Assembly (NCBI GenBank): GCA_047974855.1
Contig: JBKECT010000025.1
Span: 48,903 to 112,902 of the forward strand
Direction: 5' to 3'
Origin: CAYNRG01 sp047974855
Lineage (GTDB): Bacteria; Bacillota_I; Bacilli_A; Erysipelotrichales; Erysipelotrichaceae
DNA length: 64,000 nucleotides
Positions within the stretch are counted from its first letter, which is position 1. Each line of letters opens with the position of its first letter. Positions 18,510-27,585 of the stretch are shown here, in pieces. The notes under the pieces are model-generated. The model was not told where the DNA came from. It saw nothing but the letters and a program-made list of their open reading frames with translations, and searched no databases. Position numbers and translations under genes: made by a program.

Positions 18510-19028
18510 CTACTTCTTCTCTTTTTCTACTTTAAACTCTTTTAGTTTCGCCAATCTAGGGTCTAGTTGATCTTCCTTTGATTTCTCAAACTCTGCTTCA
18601 CTTAAGATTCTCCAACCATCTCCTTTAGGATAATCGATTGGCCCCTCTTTTACAACCCTTAATGGAACTTCCAATGCAATCAATTGAAATATCACCGGAA
18701 GGAGTTCAATGATTTCATTTTTAACAACATGTACATCTATGTCTTCTGTATCCACAAAAGAAAAGATTTCATGCGAATAGGTTTCAAACGGAACTTCAAC
18801 TAGCTCATTTGTAATTGCACAAGGGCAAATCATCACCCCAGCGATATCTAAGTCAAATTCATAAGTTCCCATACTGTGTCCAAATTGACCAACACCACTA
18901 ACATGAACTTCCTTTAACCCTCTCAATCGTTCTTCTCGGTCAAAGTCAATTTCCTGAAATTGAACAAACTCATCAATTTCAATTGCATTATCACGATGTT
19001 GAAGCAATTGTGCTTTTGTCCACTTCAC
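18510..19028 (-). CDS. DUF177 (YceD-like) protein
   Basis: 172-aa member of the DUF177 family, which is usually encoded just upstream of rpmF and linked to 23S rRNA accumulation. Typical parts are the CPCAITNELVEVPFET core (about 80-95, with a CxC pair) and an acidic FVDTEDIDV stretch. The C-terminus is DPRLAKLKEF, matching the family's usual DPR.a.L end. A strong sigma-A promoter lies about 30 bp upstream of the start. Confidence 0.85.
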   Translation of the reverse strand: MKWTKAQLLQHRDNAIEIDEFVQFQEIDFDREERLRGLKEVHVSGVGQFGHSMGTYEFDLDIAGVMICPCAITNELVEVPFETYSHEIFSFVDTEDIDVHVVKNEIIELLPVIFQLIALEVPLRVVKEGPIDYPKGDGWRILSEAEFEKSKEDQLDPRLAKLKEFKVEKEKK

Positions 19029-19057
19029 GCTCTTTCTCCCATTTCGTTAACGTGTTA

Positions 19058-19086
19058 ATTATAGAGAAAAATAAACATAAAGTCAA
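19058..19086 (-). promoter_or_regulatory. promoter of DUF177-rpmF
   Basis: -35 TTGACT (19081-19086), 17-bp spacer and consensus -10 TATAAT (19058-19063) on the minus strand. A TTAAC-AC-GTTAA dyad follows immediately at the probable transcript start and could be an operator. Confidence 0.8.
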
Positions 19087-19189
19087 TATATTTAGAACCT
19101 TTTAGTACCCAATAGCGATGCTTGCCATCCATTACGCTCTTATTTATTCAAATTATTCCTCTTTTGTGCATCTTCTCTAATTCATCTGC

Positions 19190-20128
19190 TTACTCCACAT
19201 TTCTCTTTTGTGTGTATTTAAAATTAGAAACTTGAGCTTTTTCATTTTTATCGAGAACATCATTAATCCAATGAACCACATCAGCAAAAATATCTCTGCA
19301 GTTTTCTTCGTTTATGATTGCATGTCTCATTTTCGGATAGATAACCTCTTGAATTTTACGATAGCCCACAGTTTTCAGTTGAATCCATGATTTCTTACGC
19401 CCATTAATCCCGCCAGTAACAGGATCATCTTCTCCCGCTAAAAATAGAATTGGCAAGTTAGGATTTTCCATTACCCAATTTTTTTCTTCAAAAATATCGC
19501 ATAACCCGCACAACAAGTCATAATACCCTTGATTAGTAAATCCAAACCCACATTTCTCATCCGCTATATAGCGTTGAACGTTTTTTTCATTATAGCTAAT
19601 CCAATCAAACTCTGTTTTAGCATTTTTAATTTTTTTATTAAACTTCCCTGTTGTTAGTTTTTTTAGAAGTGGACTTTTGTTTTTACCACCTTGTTTTTTA
19701 ACGATTTGCCCTGCCAAAAACCTTCCAATCGAAGCTGCAGACTCCTTTGTTGGTGCACCACATAAAAGAAGACCATCAAGTTGCGAGTCATATCGCTTTA
19801 AATAAGACCGTGCAACAATAGAACCCATACTATGTCCAAACAAGAAGAATGGTGTTGCTGGTGGATATTCTTTTTTGATTTTTTGAGACACTTTATACGC
19901 ATCCTCTACCAGTAAATTCCAGCCATTCTCTTCCGCAATATACCCAAGCCCCTCATCACTTCGATTACCATGACCACGATGATCATAAGTAACCACGACA
20001 AATCCATGCTCACACAAGTATTGTGCAAACTCATCATATGCTCCTTTATGTTCTTCCATCCCATGCATGATTTGAACAATTCCTCTTGCTAAATCTTGCG
20101 GATGGTAAACATTATAAGTTAATTTCAC
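19190..20128 (-). CDS. alpha/beta hydrolase, monoacylglycerol lipase/lysophospholipase-like
   Basis: 312-aa serine hydrolase. It has the oxyanion region IMHGMEEHKGAYDEFA (about 22-37), YDHRGHGNRS (about 53) and the nucleophile elbow FGHSMGS (about 96-102). Late Asp (GEDDPVTG) and His (MRHAI) residues complete a triad. There is no signal peptide, so it is probably cytoplasmic. A GTG start at 20128 is chosen because GAGGTG lies 7 nt upstream; the ATG five codons earlier overlaps that site. It is divergent from tmcAL with 77 bp between starts. Confidence 0.82.
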   Translation of the reverse strand: MKLTYNVYHPQDLARGIVQIMHGMEEHKGAYDEFAQYLCEHGFVVVTYDHRGHGNRSDEGLGYIAEENGWNLLVEDAYKVSQKIKKEYPPATPFFLFGHSMGSIVARSYLKRYDSQLDGLLLCGAPTKESAASIGRFLAGQIVKKQGGKNKSPLLKKLTTGKFNKKIKNAKTEFDWISYNEKNVQRYIADEKCGFGFTNQGYYDLLCGLCDIFEEKNWVMENPNLPILFLAGEDDPVTGGINGRKKSWIQLKTVGYRKIQEVIYPKMRHAIINEENCRDIFADVVHWINDVLDKNEKAQVSNFKYTQKRNVE

Positions 20129-20205
20129 AAAGATACACCTCATCTTTCTTTAATATCATAACACAATTTTTAATTTTTTATGTTAAAATGTTGTTGGTGA
20201 TTAAA

Positions 20206-21321
20206 ATGAAAATTTGTGGCATTATCGTCGAGTACAACCCACTTCACAACGGGCATATCCACCACATCCAACAAGCAAAGAAGCTAACACAATGCGATGT
20301 TTTAGTTGCGGTGATGTCTGGCAATTTTGTCCAACGTGGAGAGCCTGCTATCACTGATAAATGGCAAAGAGCTACTTGGGCAATCCAGCAAGGAGTGGAT
20401 TGTGTTTTCGAATTGCCTTATTCTTACGCTACTCAAAGTGCTTCCAACTTTGCAAAAGGAGCTATTAACTGCTTAAAATTAGCAAATGTTGATTCTGTTG
20501 TCTTTGGAAGTGAATCTAACAACCTAGAAGAGTTATTGGAGATGGCTTCTTTAAACATTCAACCCGATCACATTAAAGAGCAGATGACTAAAGGGCTCAG
20601 CTTTCCTAAATCCTATGGGCTTTTAGCAAAAGAAATGGGTCCCAATGACATTTTAGCAATTTCTTATCTTCGAGAGATTCAAAATACGACCATTCAACCT
20701 CTCTGCATTCAGAGAACGGTTCACTATCATGACGAAACTCTTTACACTTCAATATCCAGTGCATCTGCAATTAGAAAAGCATATTTCAATAAGGAGTCTA
20801 TCGCTTTTGCTACTCCATTTGCAGAACAGCTAACACAACTTCCATGTTGTGAATTAAGTGATTATTATGCTTATCTACGTTATCTTTTAATCACTCTACC
20901 TCCAAGCTATTTAAATTCTATTTTTTTATTTAGTGAGGGAATTGAAAACCACTTAAAAAAACAAGCTTTCACTTCTGCATCCTTTAGCGAATTTTTAAAT
21001 CGAAGTACAACGCGTCGATACACAACTTCACGCATTCGCCGGTGTTGTCTTCAGTTACTAAATCATGTTACTAAAGAAGAAATTAGTGCACTTCCACCAC
21101 TAAACTTTCTAAGACCTCTTGCTTTTAATCAAGACGGAAAACAATTTTTAAAATTTTTAAAAAATTCCAACATAACTATTGCTAGTAAGTTCTCACAAGT
21201 CCCAGAAATTTATCGCAAAATAGAATACCGCAGCACTGAAACCTATAGTTTAGCACTGAGTGAAAGTGATCGACAAGCACTGCTCAAAAAAGAACGTGGT
21301 GGCGCAATTTATATAAAATAA
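20206..21321 (+). CDS. tmcAL: tRNA(Met) cytidine acetate ligase (TmcAL/YlbM)
   Basis: ATP-dependent enzyme that uses acetate to form N4-acetylcytidine at the wobble position of elongator tRNA-Met. At 371 aa it has the nucleotidyltransferase motif GIIVEYNPLHNGHIHHI near the N-terminus, VMSGNFVQRGEPA (about 36-48), FELPY and SSASAIRKA (about 185). The ATG at 20206 directly precedes the conserved start. The longest ORF would start inside the divergent gene and is rejected. Confidence 0.92.
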   Translation: MKICGIIVEYNPLHNGHIHHIQQAKKLTQCDVLVAVMSGNFVQRGEPAITDKWQRATWAIQQGVDCVFELPYSYATQSASNFAKGAINCLKLANVDSVVFGSESNNLEELLEMASLNIQPDHIKEQMTKGLSFPKSYGLLAKEMGPNDILAISYLREIQNTTIQPLCIQRTVHYHDETLYTSISSASAIRKAYFNKESIAFATPFAEQLTQLPCCELSDYYAYLRYLLITLPPSYLNSIFLFSEGIENHLKKQAFTSASFSEFLNRSTTRRYTTSRIRRCCLQLLNHVTKEEISALPPLNFLRPLAFNQDGKQFLKFLKNSNITIASKFSQVPEIYRKIEYRSTETYSLALSESDRQALLKKERGGAIYIK

Positions 21322-21366
21322 AGTATCGAAACAGATAGCCTTCGCCTTCTACTTCGATACTTTTAA
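21320..21366. terminator. bidirectional terminator between tmcAL and the flavin reductase
   Basis: 10-bp perfect stem AAGTATCGAA (21321-21330) with TTCGATACTT (21353-21362) between convergent genes. T-rich sequence follows the plus-strand arm. Confidence 0.65.
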
Positions 21367-21376
21367 TTTATTTCAG

Positions 21377-23725
21377 TTATTTATTCGCTTCAATTAATTC
21401 TTCAGCAACTTCTTTTCCTGCTAAGAATCCAGATGTAAATGCCCAACCTTGGTCTGCTCCACCATAAGTTACATACTCTTTTTTCTCAGTAAACATAATT
21501 CCAAGCGTATCTGTTCCAACTGCATATAATCCTTGCATTGCTTCTCCATCAGTTCCTAAAACTTGGAATTCTTCATTAATATCTAATGCTGCTGCAGTAG
21601 AATAAATCCATGGTGATCCTTTAATTGCATAGTATGGTCCAGTTCCAACTTGATTATAAACATCATAATCTCCTTCAACTGGTGCTCCAGATAGCCCATA
21701 GATTACCGGATTTTTTTCAATTCCATCTGCTGGATTTTCTTTTGTTTCACAGTATTCATTGTAATTAGCCACAGTTGTTACAAGTGTTGAAGGATCGACT
21801 CCTATTAGCTCCGCCAATTCTTCTAATGTATCTGCTTTATAAATATAATCCATCTCTATTCCCGTCTCTAAGACATCATATATTTCAGGAATTGCTGTAT
21901 GTGTTGGCCAACCACCTTGGTTAATAAAAATCCCAATAGTATCGAATTCTAATCCATTCTCTTGGATTTCTTTAATTGTTTCATCTGACCAAATTGTGTA
22001 ATAGTATGCTCCGGACTGCCAGTTCCCATAAGCAGCAAGTGTCGTTTCATCTGTGAACCTCACCCCTTCACGATTGACTGCAAGTGCATTTGGCGCAACC
22101 GACAGCATCATAGGGATATCATTTAATGATTTTGTATTTTGTTCGCCAGTCAAAAAGTTAGTTCCTTCTGCTTCTTCAACTGGGTATTCATGCATAATTT
22201 TATAGGCTCCTCCGATATGACTTAATGGCGGCATCCCGATGTTGTATGTAGCTGCACCATTTTCAATAGCTGATGCAATCATTTTTCCATCATTTTGAGC
22301 CATGCCATAAAGGTTATATAATCCACCCCCTGACAAATCATAATATTCATCTGAAAGATATTCATCTTCCATTTCACCACTACCTGCAAATCCTCCTGTA
22401 GCTAATACAACTGTGTCTGCATAAATAGTATAAGAAACCCCATCACTTCCTGTTGCATTAACACCGACTGTTTTCCCTGTTTCATCAAGGATTAAGTCTG
22501 TAGCTTCAATGTTTAACATATATTCTCCACCCATTGATTCGTAGTTGCTCATTAGTGAATCAAAATATGTTTGAACAATCGATTTTGAAATTTGGAATTG
22601 ATCTCCATAGTTAACACAAATTTCATATGGTGCTGATAACCCTTGAATTGGCGCTCCAAAAACAAACCCTTGTTCAATAAGCCAGTCCACTGCAGGGCCA
22701 GATTCTTCCATCATAACATCAATTGCCCACTCTTTTGCATCGCCTTCTGTATATTCAAGCCATGCAGCTTTTAATTCCGCTGCATCCACATAGTCTTCTC
22801 CACCATTTGCTTCAACAAATGTTGATGGGTTGACCGACATTGGTGATGATGTTGTTACTGATGTTCCACCATATTTTGCCGCTTTATCAATACCTAAGAC
22901 ACTATATTGCGTTGTATCTCCACCGTATGCTTCAAATAATGTTTCAACAGCTCTTGTTGCTGTTGCCATACCAGAACCACCCAAACCAACAACCAGAATA
23001 TCTGTTTCAAGCGTCACTTCTTCGGTTGATTTTACAGAAGCAACATAAAAATTTGAAATAGCACTTGTATCTCCTTCAGCTGCTTCAATCGCTTGAACTA
23101 AACAATCCTCTACTGCTGTTTTAATCGCACTACTTGAAATAGTTGCTCCTGTTGTCGAATCCAATCGCACTGATTGATTTTCAACCATATCTGGAATTAA
23201 ATATTCAATTGCAGTATTTAAGATAATTTCTGTGTCTCCACTTTCTACAACCTCTATTGATTGCATTTTATTATCTTTAACTTCAACGCTAACTGTTAAT
23301 TGCTTTGTCGTGCTAAATGACCATGCAGAGGCCGTATACACGCCATCAGCCATTTTAAGTTCTGCAACTGCTGTACCTGAGGCTTGATTTAAACAATCTT
23401 GCACTCCTGCTAAAACTGCTTCTGATGTCACAGTTGCCCCTGAAACAACATCAACATCTACGCCTTGTCCACTGACAATAGCTTCCTCAAGGGTTGGAAA
23501 TGCCGCCTGTCCAATACTTTCAGTTTCATCCTCTCCTGTAATTTTAGCTGTTGAAATTTCTCTATTTTCGATCGTAATTTCAACTGTTATTTCACCACCA
23601 AATCCTTGTTGAACTGAACTATACTGCCCATCAGTTAACCCAGAAGTGTTGCTAGAGCTTGAAGAACAAGCTGAAACCCCTAAAACTAGTAACGCACATA
23701 ATAACCCATTTACTATCTTTTTCAT
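21377..23725 (-). CDS. extracellular lipid-anchored flavin reductase (two FMN-binding domains plus FAD-binding fumarate reductase-like domain)
   Basis: 782-aa lipoprotein with a signal peptide ending in a lipobox (LGVSACSS). Two FMN_bind domains follow (about 32-112 and 118-200), each with an ApbE flavinylation motif (DVVSGATVTS and DSTTGATISS). Then comes a FAD_binding_2 reductase domain (about 225-780, starting ILVVGLGGSGMATA). This is the plan of fumarate/urocanate-type and related surface reductases that take electrons through flavinyl relays to reduce small organic acceptors. The acceptor here is unknown. ATG at 23725 with AGGAGG 6 nt upstream. A MerR-type promoter and the divergent regulator suggest induction by its substrate. 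Confidence 0.88.
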   Translation of the reverse strand: MKKIVNGLLCALLVLGVSACSSSSSNTSGLTDGQYSSVQQGFGGEITVEITIENREISTAKITGEDETESIGQAAFPTLEEAIVSGQGVDVDVVSGATVTSEAVLAGVQDCLNQASGTAVAELKMADGVYTASAWSFSTTKQLTVSVEVKDNKMQSIEVVESGDTEIILNTAIEYLIPDMVENQSVRLDSTTGATISSSAIKTAVEDCLVQAIEAAEGDTSAISNFYVASVKSTEEVTLETDILVVGLGGSGMATATRAVETLFEAYGGDTTQYSVLGIDKAAKYGGTSVTTSSPMSVNPSTFVEANGGEDYVDAAELKAAWLEYTEGDAKEWAIDVMMEESGPAVDWLIEQGFVFGAPIQGLSAPYEICVNYGDQFQISKSIVQTYFDSLMSNYESMGGEYMLNIEATDLILDETGKTVGVNATGSDGVSYTIYADTVVLATGGFAGSGEMEDEYLSDEYYDLSGGGLYNLYGMAQNDGKMIASAIENGAATYNIGMPPLSHIGGAYKIMHEYPVEEAEGTNFLTGEQNTKSLNDIPMMLSVAPNALAVNREGVRFTDETTLAAYGNWQSGAYYYTIWSDETIKEIQENGLEFDTIGIFINQGGWPTHTAIPEIYDVLETGIEMDYIYKADTLEELAELIGVDPSTLVTTVANYNEYCETKENPADGIEKNPVIYGLSGAPVEGDYDVYNQVGTGPYYAIKGSPWIYSTAAALDINEEFQVLGTDGEAMQGLYAVGTDTLGIMFTEKKEYVTYGGADQGWAFTSGFLAGKEVAEELIEANK

Positions 23726-23761
23726 CACTTTCCTCCTTTTTGTGATATTATTAATAAGTTA

Positions 23762-23792
23762 ACAATACACCTTGGTACAGTACTAAGGTCAA
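23762..23792 (-). promoter_or_regulatory. MerR-type promoter and operator of the flavin reductase
   Basis: On the minus strand: -35 TTGACC (23787-23792), a long 19-bp spacer and -10 TATTGT (23762-23767). The spacer and -35 edge are covered by a 21-bp dyad at 23769-23789 (arms ACCTTRGTAC/GTACYAAGGT around one central base). An over-long spacer with a centred dyad is the hallmark of MerR-activated promoters. Confidence 0.8.
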
Positions 23793-23801
23793 GGAGGAAT
23801 A

Positions 23802-24551
23802 ATGAATATTTTAGAAGCCGCAACTCTCACTGGTGTTTCACGCGATACAATACGGCATTATGAGAAACTCAATCTAATCAATCCTAAACGCTCCACTAAT
23901 GGATATCGTTCTTTTACTATTTCTGATTGTAACCACATTATCTTAATTAAACAGTATAATACTTTAGGAGTATCACTAAAACTACTTTCAAATGTTATGA
24001 TCACTAAAAATTACACACAGATTATTGAGGCACTGAACAAAAATATCCTTGATTTAAAAAAATTACAAAAAACTATTCACACAAAAATAAGCATATCTCA
24101 AGAAATCGCCGACAACATTCAGTCCTATACAAATAAAGACCTCTTTATTATTGAAGAAAAAAATGAAACTCTAAACCTATTTTGCCGCGAACAACTTTCT
24201 ACGCTGGATTTTTATTCTTTAACTAAACAACTTACTGAACAGGGCATCAACTTTCGCTATGTTTATGTAATTGACTTTGATGCTGAGCATCATGCCATTT
24301 TAGTTCCAGCCCTTCTTCCTATTGATCTTCCTAACCACAAGCAAATAAAAAGAAAATCCATTTATAAAACATTTATTAAGCAAGAGAAAGATATCTACGT
24401 GGATACAAAAAAATTAGAACCTCATTTCAAAAAAATTAAACAATTAGGCTATACTGCCGATGGACCTATTATTCTCTACCAAATATTAGAGATTATTAGT
24501 GATGATGTTCCATATGATATCATCACTGCTGAGATACCTATCAAAAAATAA
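23802..24551 (+). CDS. MerR-family transcriptional regulator with effector domain
   Basis: 249-aa regulator. It has an N-terminal winged-helix of MerR type (LTGVSRDTIRHYEKLNLINPKRSTNGYRSF, about 9-38), a dimerisation helix (about 75-110) and a C-terminal domain of about 130 residues resembling GyrI-like small-molecule-binding folds. AAGGAGG lies just before the start. It is transcribed away from the flavin reductase, with the dyad operator between them, so it most likely controls that gene and itself in response to the reductase substrate. Confidence 0.85.
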   Translation: MNILEAATLTGVSRDTIRHYEKLNLINPKRSTNGYRSFTISDCNHIILIKQYNTLGVSLKLLSNVMITKNYTQIIEALNKNILDLKKLQKTIHTKISISQEIADNIQSYTNKDLFIIEEKNETLNLFCREQLSTLDFYSLTKQLTEQGINFRYVYVIDFDAEHHAILVPALLPIDLPNHKQIKRKSIYKTFIKQEKDIYVDTKKLEPHFKKIKQLGYTADGPIILYQILEIISDDVPYDIITAEIPIKK

Positions 24552-24590
24552 ACAAGCGGATTGCTTTATTCTTTAAGCCACTTCCACTTG

Positions 24591-24893
24591 TCAGTATTTA
24601 TTTAAATTATCTTCTAGCGTTGGTTGAACTTCTTGCAACCAATATTTTAAACCCGCCTTATCTCGAGCTAAGAAATGATGATCGCACAGCTCTCTTCTTA
24701 AAATTGCCACATCATTAAATGTGTGCCATTGACTAAGTATCTCATTAATTTCTTTTTCACTATATTCTTTACCCCTATCAAACTTTTGAGAAAGATAGAA
24801 CAGTACTACTAGCTTTTTCTTTCTTTTTGCAGGATACAAAACAACCTTGTTGCTTTCATTCAAGAAAACACCAATCTCTGAAAAATCAATCAC
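24591..24893 (-). CDS. DUF2087 domain protein
   Basis: 100-aa protein matching the DUF2087 pattern. It has LYLSQKFDRGKEYSEKEINEIL (about 32-53), then a helix with LRRELCDHHFLARDKAGLKYW (about 65-85). DUF2087 often occurs fused to ArsR-like winged helices or alone and is thought to be a nucleic-acid-binding winged helix. No fused partner is seen here. The start overlaps the tagD stop by 4 bp (ATGA), so the two are co-translated; the reason for pairing is not known. Confidence 0.75.
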   Translation of the reverse strand: MIDFSEIGVFLNESNKVVLYPAKRKKKLVVLFYLSQKFDRGKEYSEKEINEILSQWHTFNDVAILRRELCDHHFLARDKAGLKYWLQEVQPTLEDNLNKY

Positions 24894-25282
24894 TTCTTTA
24901 TCTCCAAATCATTTTTAATTTTAGTTGTAGATATCCCATCTGTTCTAGGTAGATAAGAAACCAGACAACACGAATTTAAGTGATCAAATTTCCCTTCCCA
25001 ATCATTCCCCATAACTAAAACATCCACTTTATATTCTTGAATATCCTCTTCTTTTTGTTCCCATGTATTTTCAGGGATTACCAAATCAACATAACGAATT
25101 GATTCCAACATTTTTTTTCTTTCATCATATGAATGGTAGGCTTTTTTTCCTTTGATTTCATTAAAATCATCCGTTGATAATGCCACGATTAAATAATCTC
25201 CCATTTCTTTTGCTCTTCTAAGCAAATTAATATGTCCCCAATGAAGCAAATCAAATGTTCCGTATGTTAATATTCTCTTCAT
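24890..25282 (-). CDS. tagD: glycerol-3-phosphate cytidylyltransferase (TagD-like)
   Basis: 130-aa cytidylyltransferase making CDP-glycerol from CTP and glycerol-3-phosphate for teichoic-type polymers. Motifs are the N-terminal TYGTFDLLHWGHINLL (about 6-21) and the late PRTDGISTTKIK (about 112-123), both characteristic of TagD. No polymerase gene (TagF) lies nearby in the window. Confidence 0.9.
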   Translation of the reverse strand: MKRILTYGTFDLLHWGHINLLRRAKEMGDYLIVALSTDDFNEIKGKKAYHSYDERKKMLESIRYVDLVIPENTWEQKEEDIQEYKVDVLVMGNDWEGKFDHLNSCCLVSYLPRTDGISTTKIKNDLEIKK

Positions 25283-25300
25283 TATTTCTCCTATCTACGC

Positions 25301-26017
25301 TTATAAAATGACGTTGTGATAGACTTGCTGAACATCATCAACATCATCTAACATCGCTAAAAGACGCTCAAATGATATTTTATCTTCTTCATTTAGTTCT
25401 ACCATTTCATTGGCAAATGTTGTAATCTCACAAACTTCAAACTGAACTTCAGCAATCAACTCTTCAATCGCTGCTTGTGCCTTAGCAAAATCAGTTGGAA
25501 TAACATAGACATTCATTAACCCATCTTCAATTTCAAGCTCAGTTACTTCCACATCAGCAGAAATGAGCGCATCCAATGCAGTTTCTTCGTCTGCGTAAGT
25601 AAAAGAGAGTAGTCCTACTGTTTCATAGGTATGTGCTACACTTCCTGATACTCCTAATTTTGCATGAACACGATTTGTACAAGTTTTAATTGCACCAATT
25701 GTTCTGTTAATATTATCCGTTAAACAATCCACTATAAAAGTTGAGGCACCAGGTCCAAACCCTTCATAGGTTACAGAATCATAGCTCTCATTATCTGATC
25801 CTTTTGCCTTATCTATTGCTCTTTTAATTACATCTGCAGGCACTTGGTTAGCCTTAGCTTCTGCTACTTTTCTTTTTAAAGATTGGTTCATTTCTGGATC
25901 AGGTACTCCAGCTTTTGCCGCCATATACAATTCTTTCCCAAAGCGTGAATATAGTTTTGTTTTCTTTGCTGCCGTTTTTGCCATTGAAGCAGCACGGACT
26001 TCATGTGCTCTACCCAT
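25301..26017 (-). CDS. yebC: YebC/PmpR family protein
   Basis: 238-aa YebC-family protein. It begins MGRAHEVRAASMAKTAAKKTKLYSRFGKE-like, with NQSLKRKVAEAKANQVP (about 42-58) and VTYEGFGPGASTF (about 90). Members act as regulators or, as shown for some, translation factors that relieve ribosome stalling. The start at 26017 is chosen by the conserved N-terminus and GGGAGG 10 nt upstream. Confidence 0.92.
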   Translation of the reverse strand: MGRAHEVRAASMAKTAAKKTKLYSRFGKELYMAAKAGVPDPEMNQSLKRKVAEAKANQVPADVIKRAIDKAKGSDNESYDSVTYEGFGPGASTFIVDCLTDNINRTIGAIKTCTNRVHAKLGVSGSVAHTYETVGLLSFTYADEETALDALISADVEVTELEIEDGLMNVYVIPTDFAKAQAAIEELIAEVQFEVCEITTFANEMVELNEEDKISFERLLAMLDDVDDVQQVYHNVIL

Positions 26018-26078
26018 AATATTATTTCCTCCCACTTCTTTATTTATTATATACAAAATAGAATTAGTTGTCTATTCT

Positions 26079-27092
26079 CTAAATCCCATTTCTATAGTGA
26101 ATTAATCCATCCACTATGCTCATACAGCATAACCCCATAACCCACTTACCATGCAATTTCTCATCTTCAACATCTTTTATTTGGCGTCGAGCTACCAGAT
26201 CAAAGAAAACAAGATTTGATTTTTCCAAGTTCTCAATCTCTCCCGCTCTTATTCCCAATATCTCTGCCGGCGATGCACTCAATAGATGAACCAACTTTTC
26301 TAACGTTATTTTTTTCTCTTTGACAAGTTCAGTGTACAGCAAGCCAAAAATATCTTGTACATGATTATTCCAATTCGAAGAAATTGCTCCGATGACTCCA
26401 GTTTCAATTCCACAAATTAGACTTTCCCGCTCATTTCCCCACAAGATTTCTTCAACATCAACTTCTGCGCTAATGTACAATCCTTCTTTTTGAGCTTTTT
26501 GAATCATGTTGATTGCCTTTTCGCTTTTAACTCCTTGCAAGTGAACAGCAGCGTTATTTTTTTTCATTTTATCGACTAGTTCATTCAGTTTGTTTTCATC
26601 TTCTAACCTCGTAATCGCAACACCATCTCTCTTCTGAATTTCATCTAGTATTGCTTTGACACTCTCTTGATTTATTGAAAATAAAAAATAATCCTCTGTA
26701 AATTCTTGAGTTCCTTGAGCATCGTTATCCAACTCAATCATTGGATACATTTCTGATTTCCCATAATTCTCTAATGCTTTTTTTATTTGATTTAGCTCTG
26801 ATAAATTTTGTGTTTGTGTATCTTTGAAGCGGCTCATCACTTGAGTTACTCCACTTTGAATCGCAAACTTTGATCGTTCTTCTATACTCTCTTTTGTGTA
26901 ATCAATCAACTTTTGATCTATACTAATAAATCCTGGAAAGACATGAATGCCAGTGCAATCAATGACCTCCTCAAAGTCATCTAGATCAATGAATTCCGCA
27001 ACAACGACAACCCCAGTATCATCAACTATAAAATCTTTTTGTTGAAAACGACCTGAATAATACATTGTTCCGCCTTGAAATAACTTGCTCAT
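26079..27092 (-). CDS. amidohydrolase-like protein lacking metal ligands (dihydroorotase/NagA-related)
   Basis: 337-aa protein with the outline of the amidohydrolase superfamily. It has an early composite-barrel region leading to VFPGFISIDQK, where active members have PGFIDxHxH, a barrel-like middle, and the late LLSASPAEILGIRAGEIENLEKSNLVFFD typical of the dihydroorotase/NagA end. The HxH pair is absent (SIDQ) and the other metal His/Asp residues are not evident, so catalysis is doubtful. An ATG at 27092 follows AGGTGG. It lies between yebC and pssE, and its role is unknown. Confidence 0.6.
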   Translation of the reverse strand: MSKLFQGGTMYYSGRFQQKDFIVDDTGVVVVAEFIDLDDFEEVIDCTGIHVFPGFISIDQKLIDYTKESIEERSKFAIQSGVTQVMSRFKDTQTQNLSELNQIKKALENYGKSEMYPMIELDNDAQGTQEFTEDYFLFSINQESVKAILDEIQKRDGVAITRLEDENKLNELVDKMKKNNAAVHLQGVKSEKAINMIQKAQKEGLYISAEVDVEEILWGNERESLICGIETGVIGAISSNWNNHVQDIFGLLYTELVKEKKITLEKLVHLLSASPAEILGIRAGEIENLEKSNLVFFDLVARRQIKDVEDEKLHGKWVMGLCCMSIVDGLIHYRNGI

Positions 27093-27108
27093 TGAACCCA
27101 CCTTTCTT

Positions 27109-27585
27109 CTAGCCTTGAATAAATTTGCGAATCACTTCAATAACATCAGCACTATTGCTTGGATAATCATTTGGTTGAAATTGATTTACTAAGCCTATTG
27201 CATTCTCTAATTCTTGTATTTCTCTAGCATAAATTAGACATCCCTTTTTTTCTAATTCCTCTAGTACCTCTCTTTGATGATTATTATGGTGCTCTCCATA
27301 TTCCTTTAAACGTGGAACTCCAATTACTTTTTTTCGATATTTTAATGCCTTCATAATTGTCCCCACACCACCATGAGTAATCAAAATATCTGCTTCTTGA
27401 ACCAACTTTTCAAATTCAAGTTGGTCAAAATAATCCACTATTTTCATTTCGTGCGAACTGAATTCTGTATAACCAGATTGCACAATCACCTTATCTGTTA
27501 CTATCTTTTCTTTACAAAGACGCTCCATTTCTTCAAGTAAGCGATTAAACATTTTATCTTGTGTTCCTAAAGAGACTAAAATCAC
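27109..27585 (-). CDS. pssE: PssE-like glycosyltransferase subunit (Alg13-type, UDP-sugar-binding half)
   Basis: 158-aa protein matching the C-terminal half of GT28/MurG-like enzymes. It has an N-terminal LVSLGTQDKMFNRLLEEM and the nucleotide-sugar-binding ITHGGVGTIMKALKYRKKVIGVPR (about 69-92). With the overlapping upstream gene it forms a split two-subunit glycosyltransferase (PssD/PssE, Alg14/Alg13), used in polysaccharide or glycolipid synthesis at the membrane. Confidence 0.85.
   Translation of the reverse strand: MILVSLGTQDKMFNRLLEEMERLCKEKIVTDKVIVQSGYTEFSSHEMKIVDYFDQLEFEKLVQEADILITHGGVGTIMKALKYRKKVIGVPRLKEYGEHHNNHQREVLEELEKKGCLIYAREIQELENAIGLVNQFQPNDYPSNSADVIEVIRKFIQG

Noticed and set aside
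22830..23061. Plus-strand ORFs opposite the flavin reductase
   Set aside because: Antisense shadows of a strongly supported gene, with low-complexity Leu/Pro-rich products and no ribosome sites.
24552..24590. Imperfect hairpin (ACAAG.GGA/TCC.CTTGT) between the MerR gene and the DUF2087 gene
   Set aside because: The stem is interrupted and no T-run is clear, so not called as a terminator although one is expected between convergent genes.
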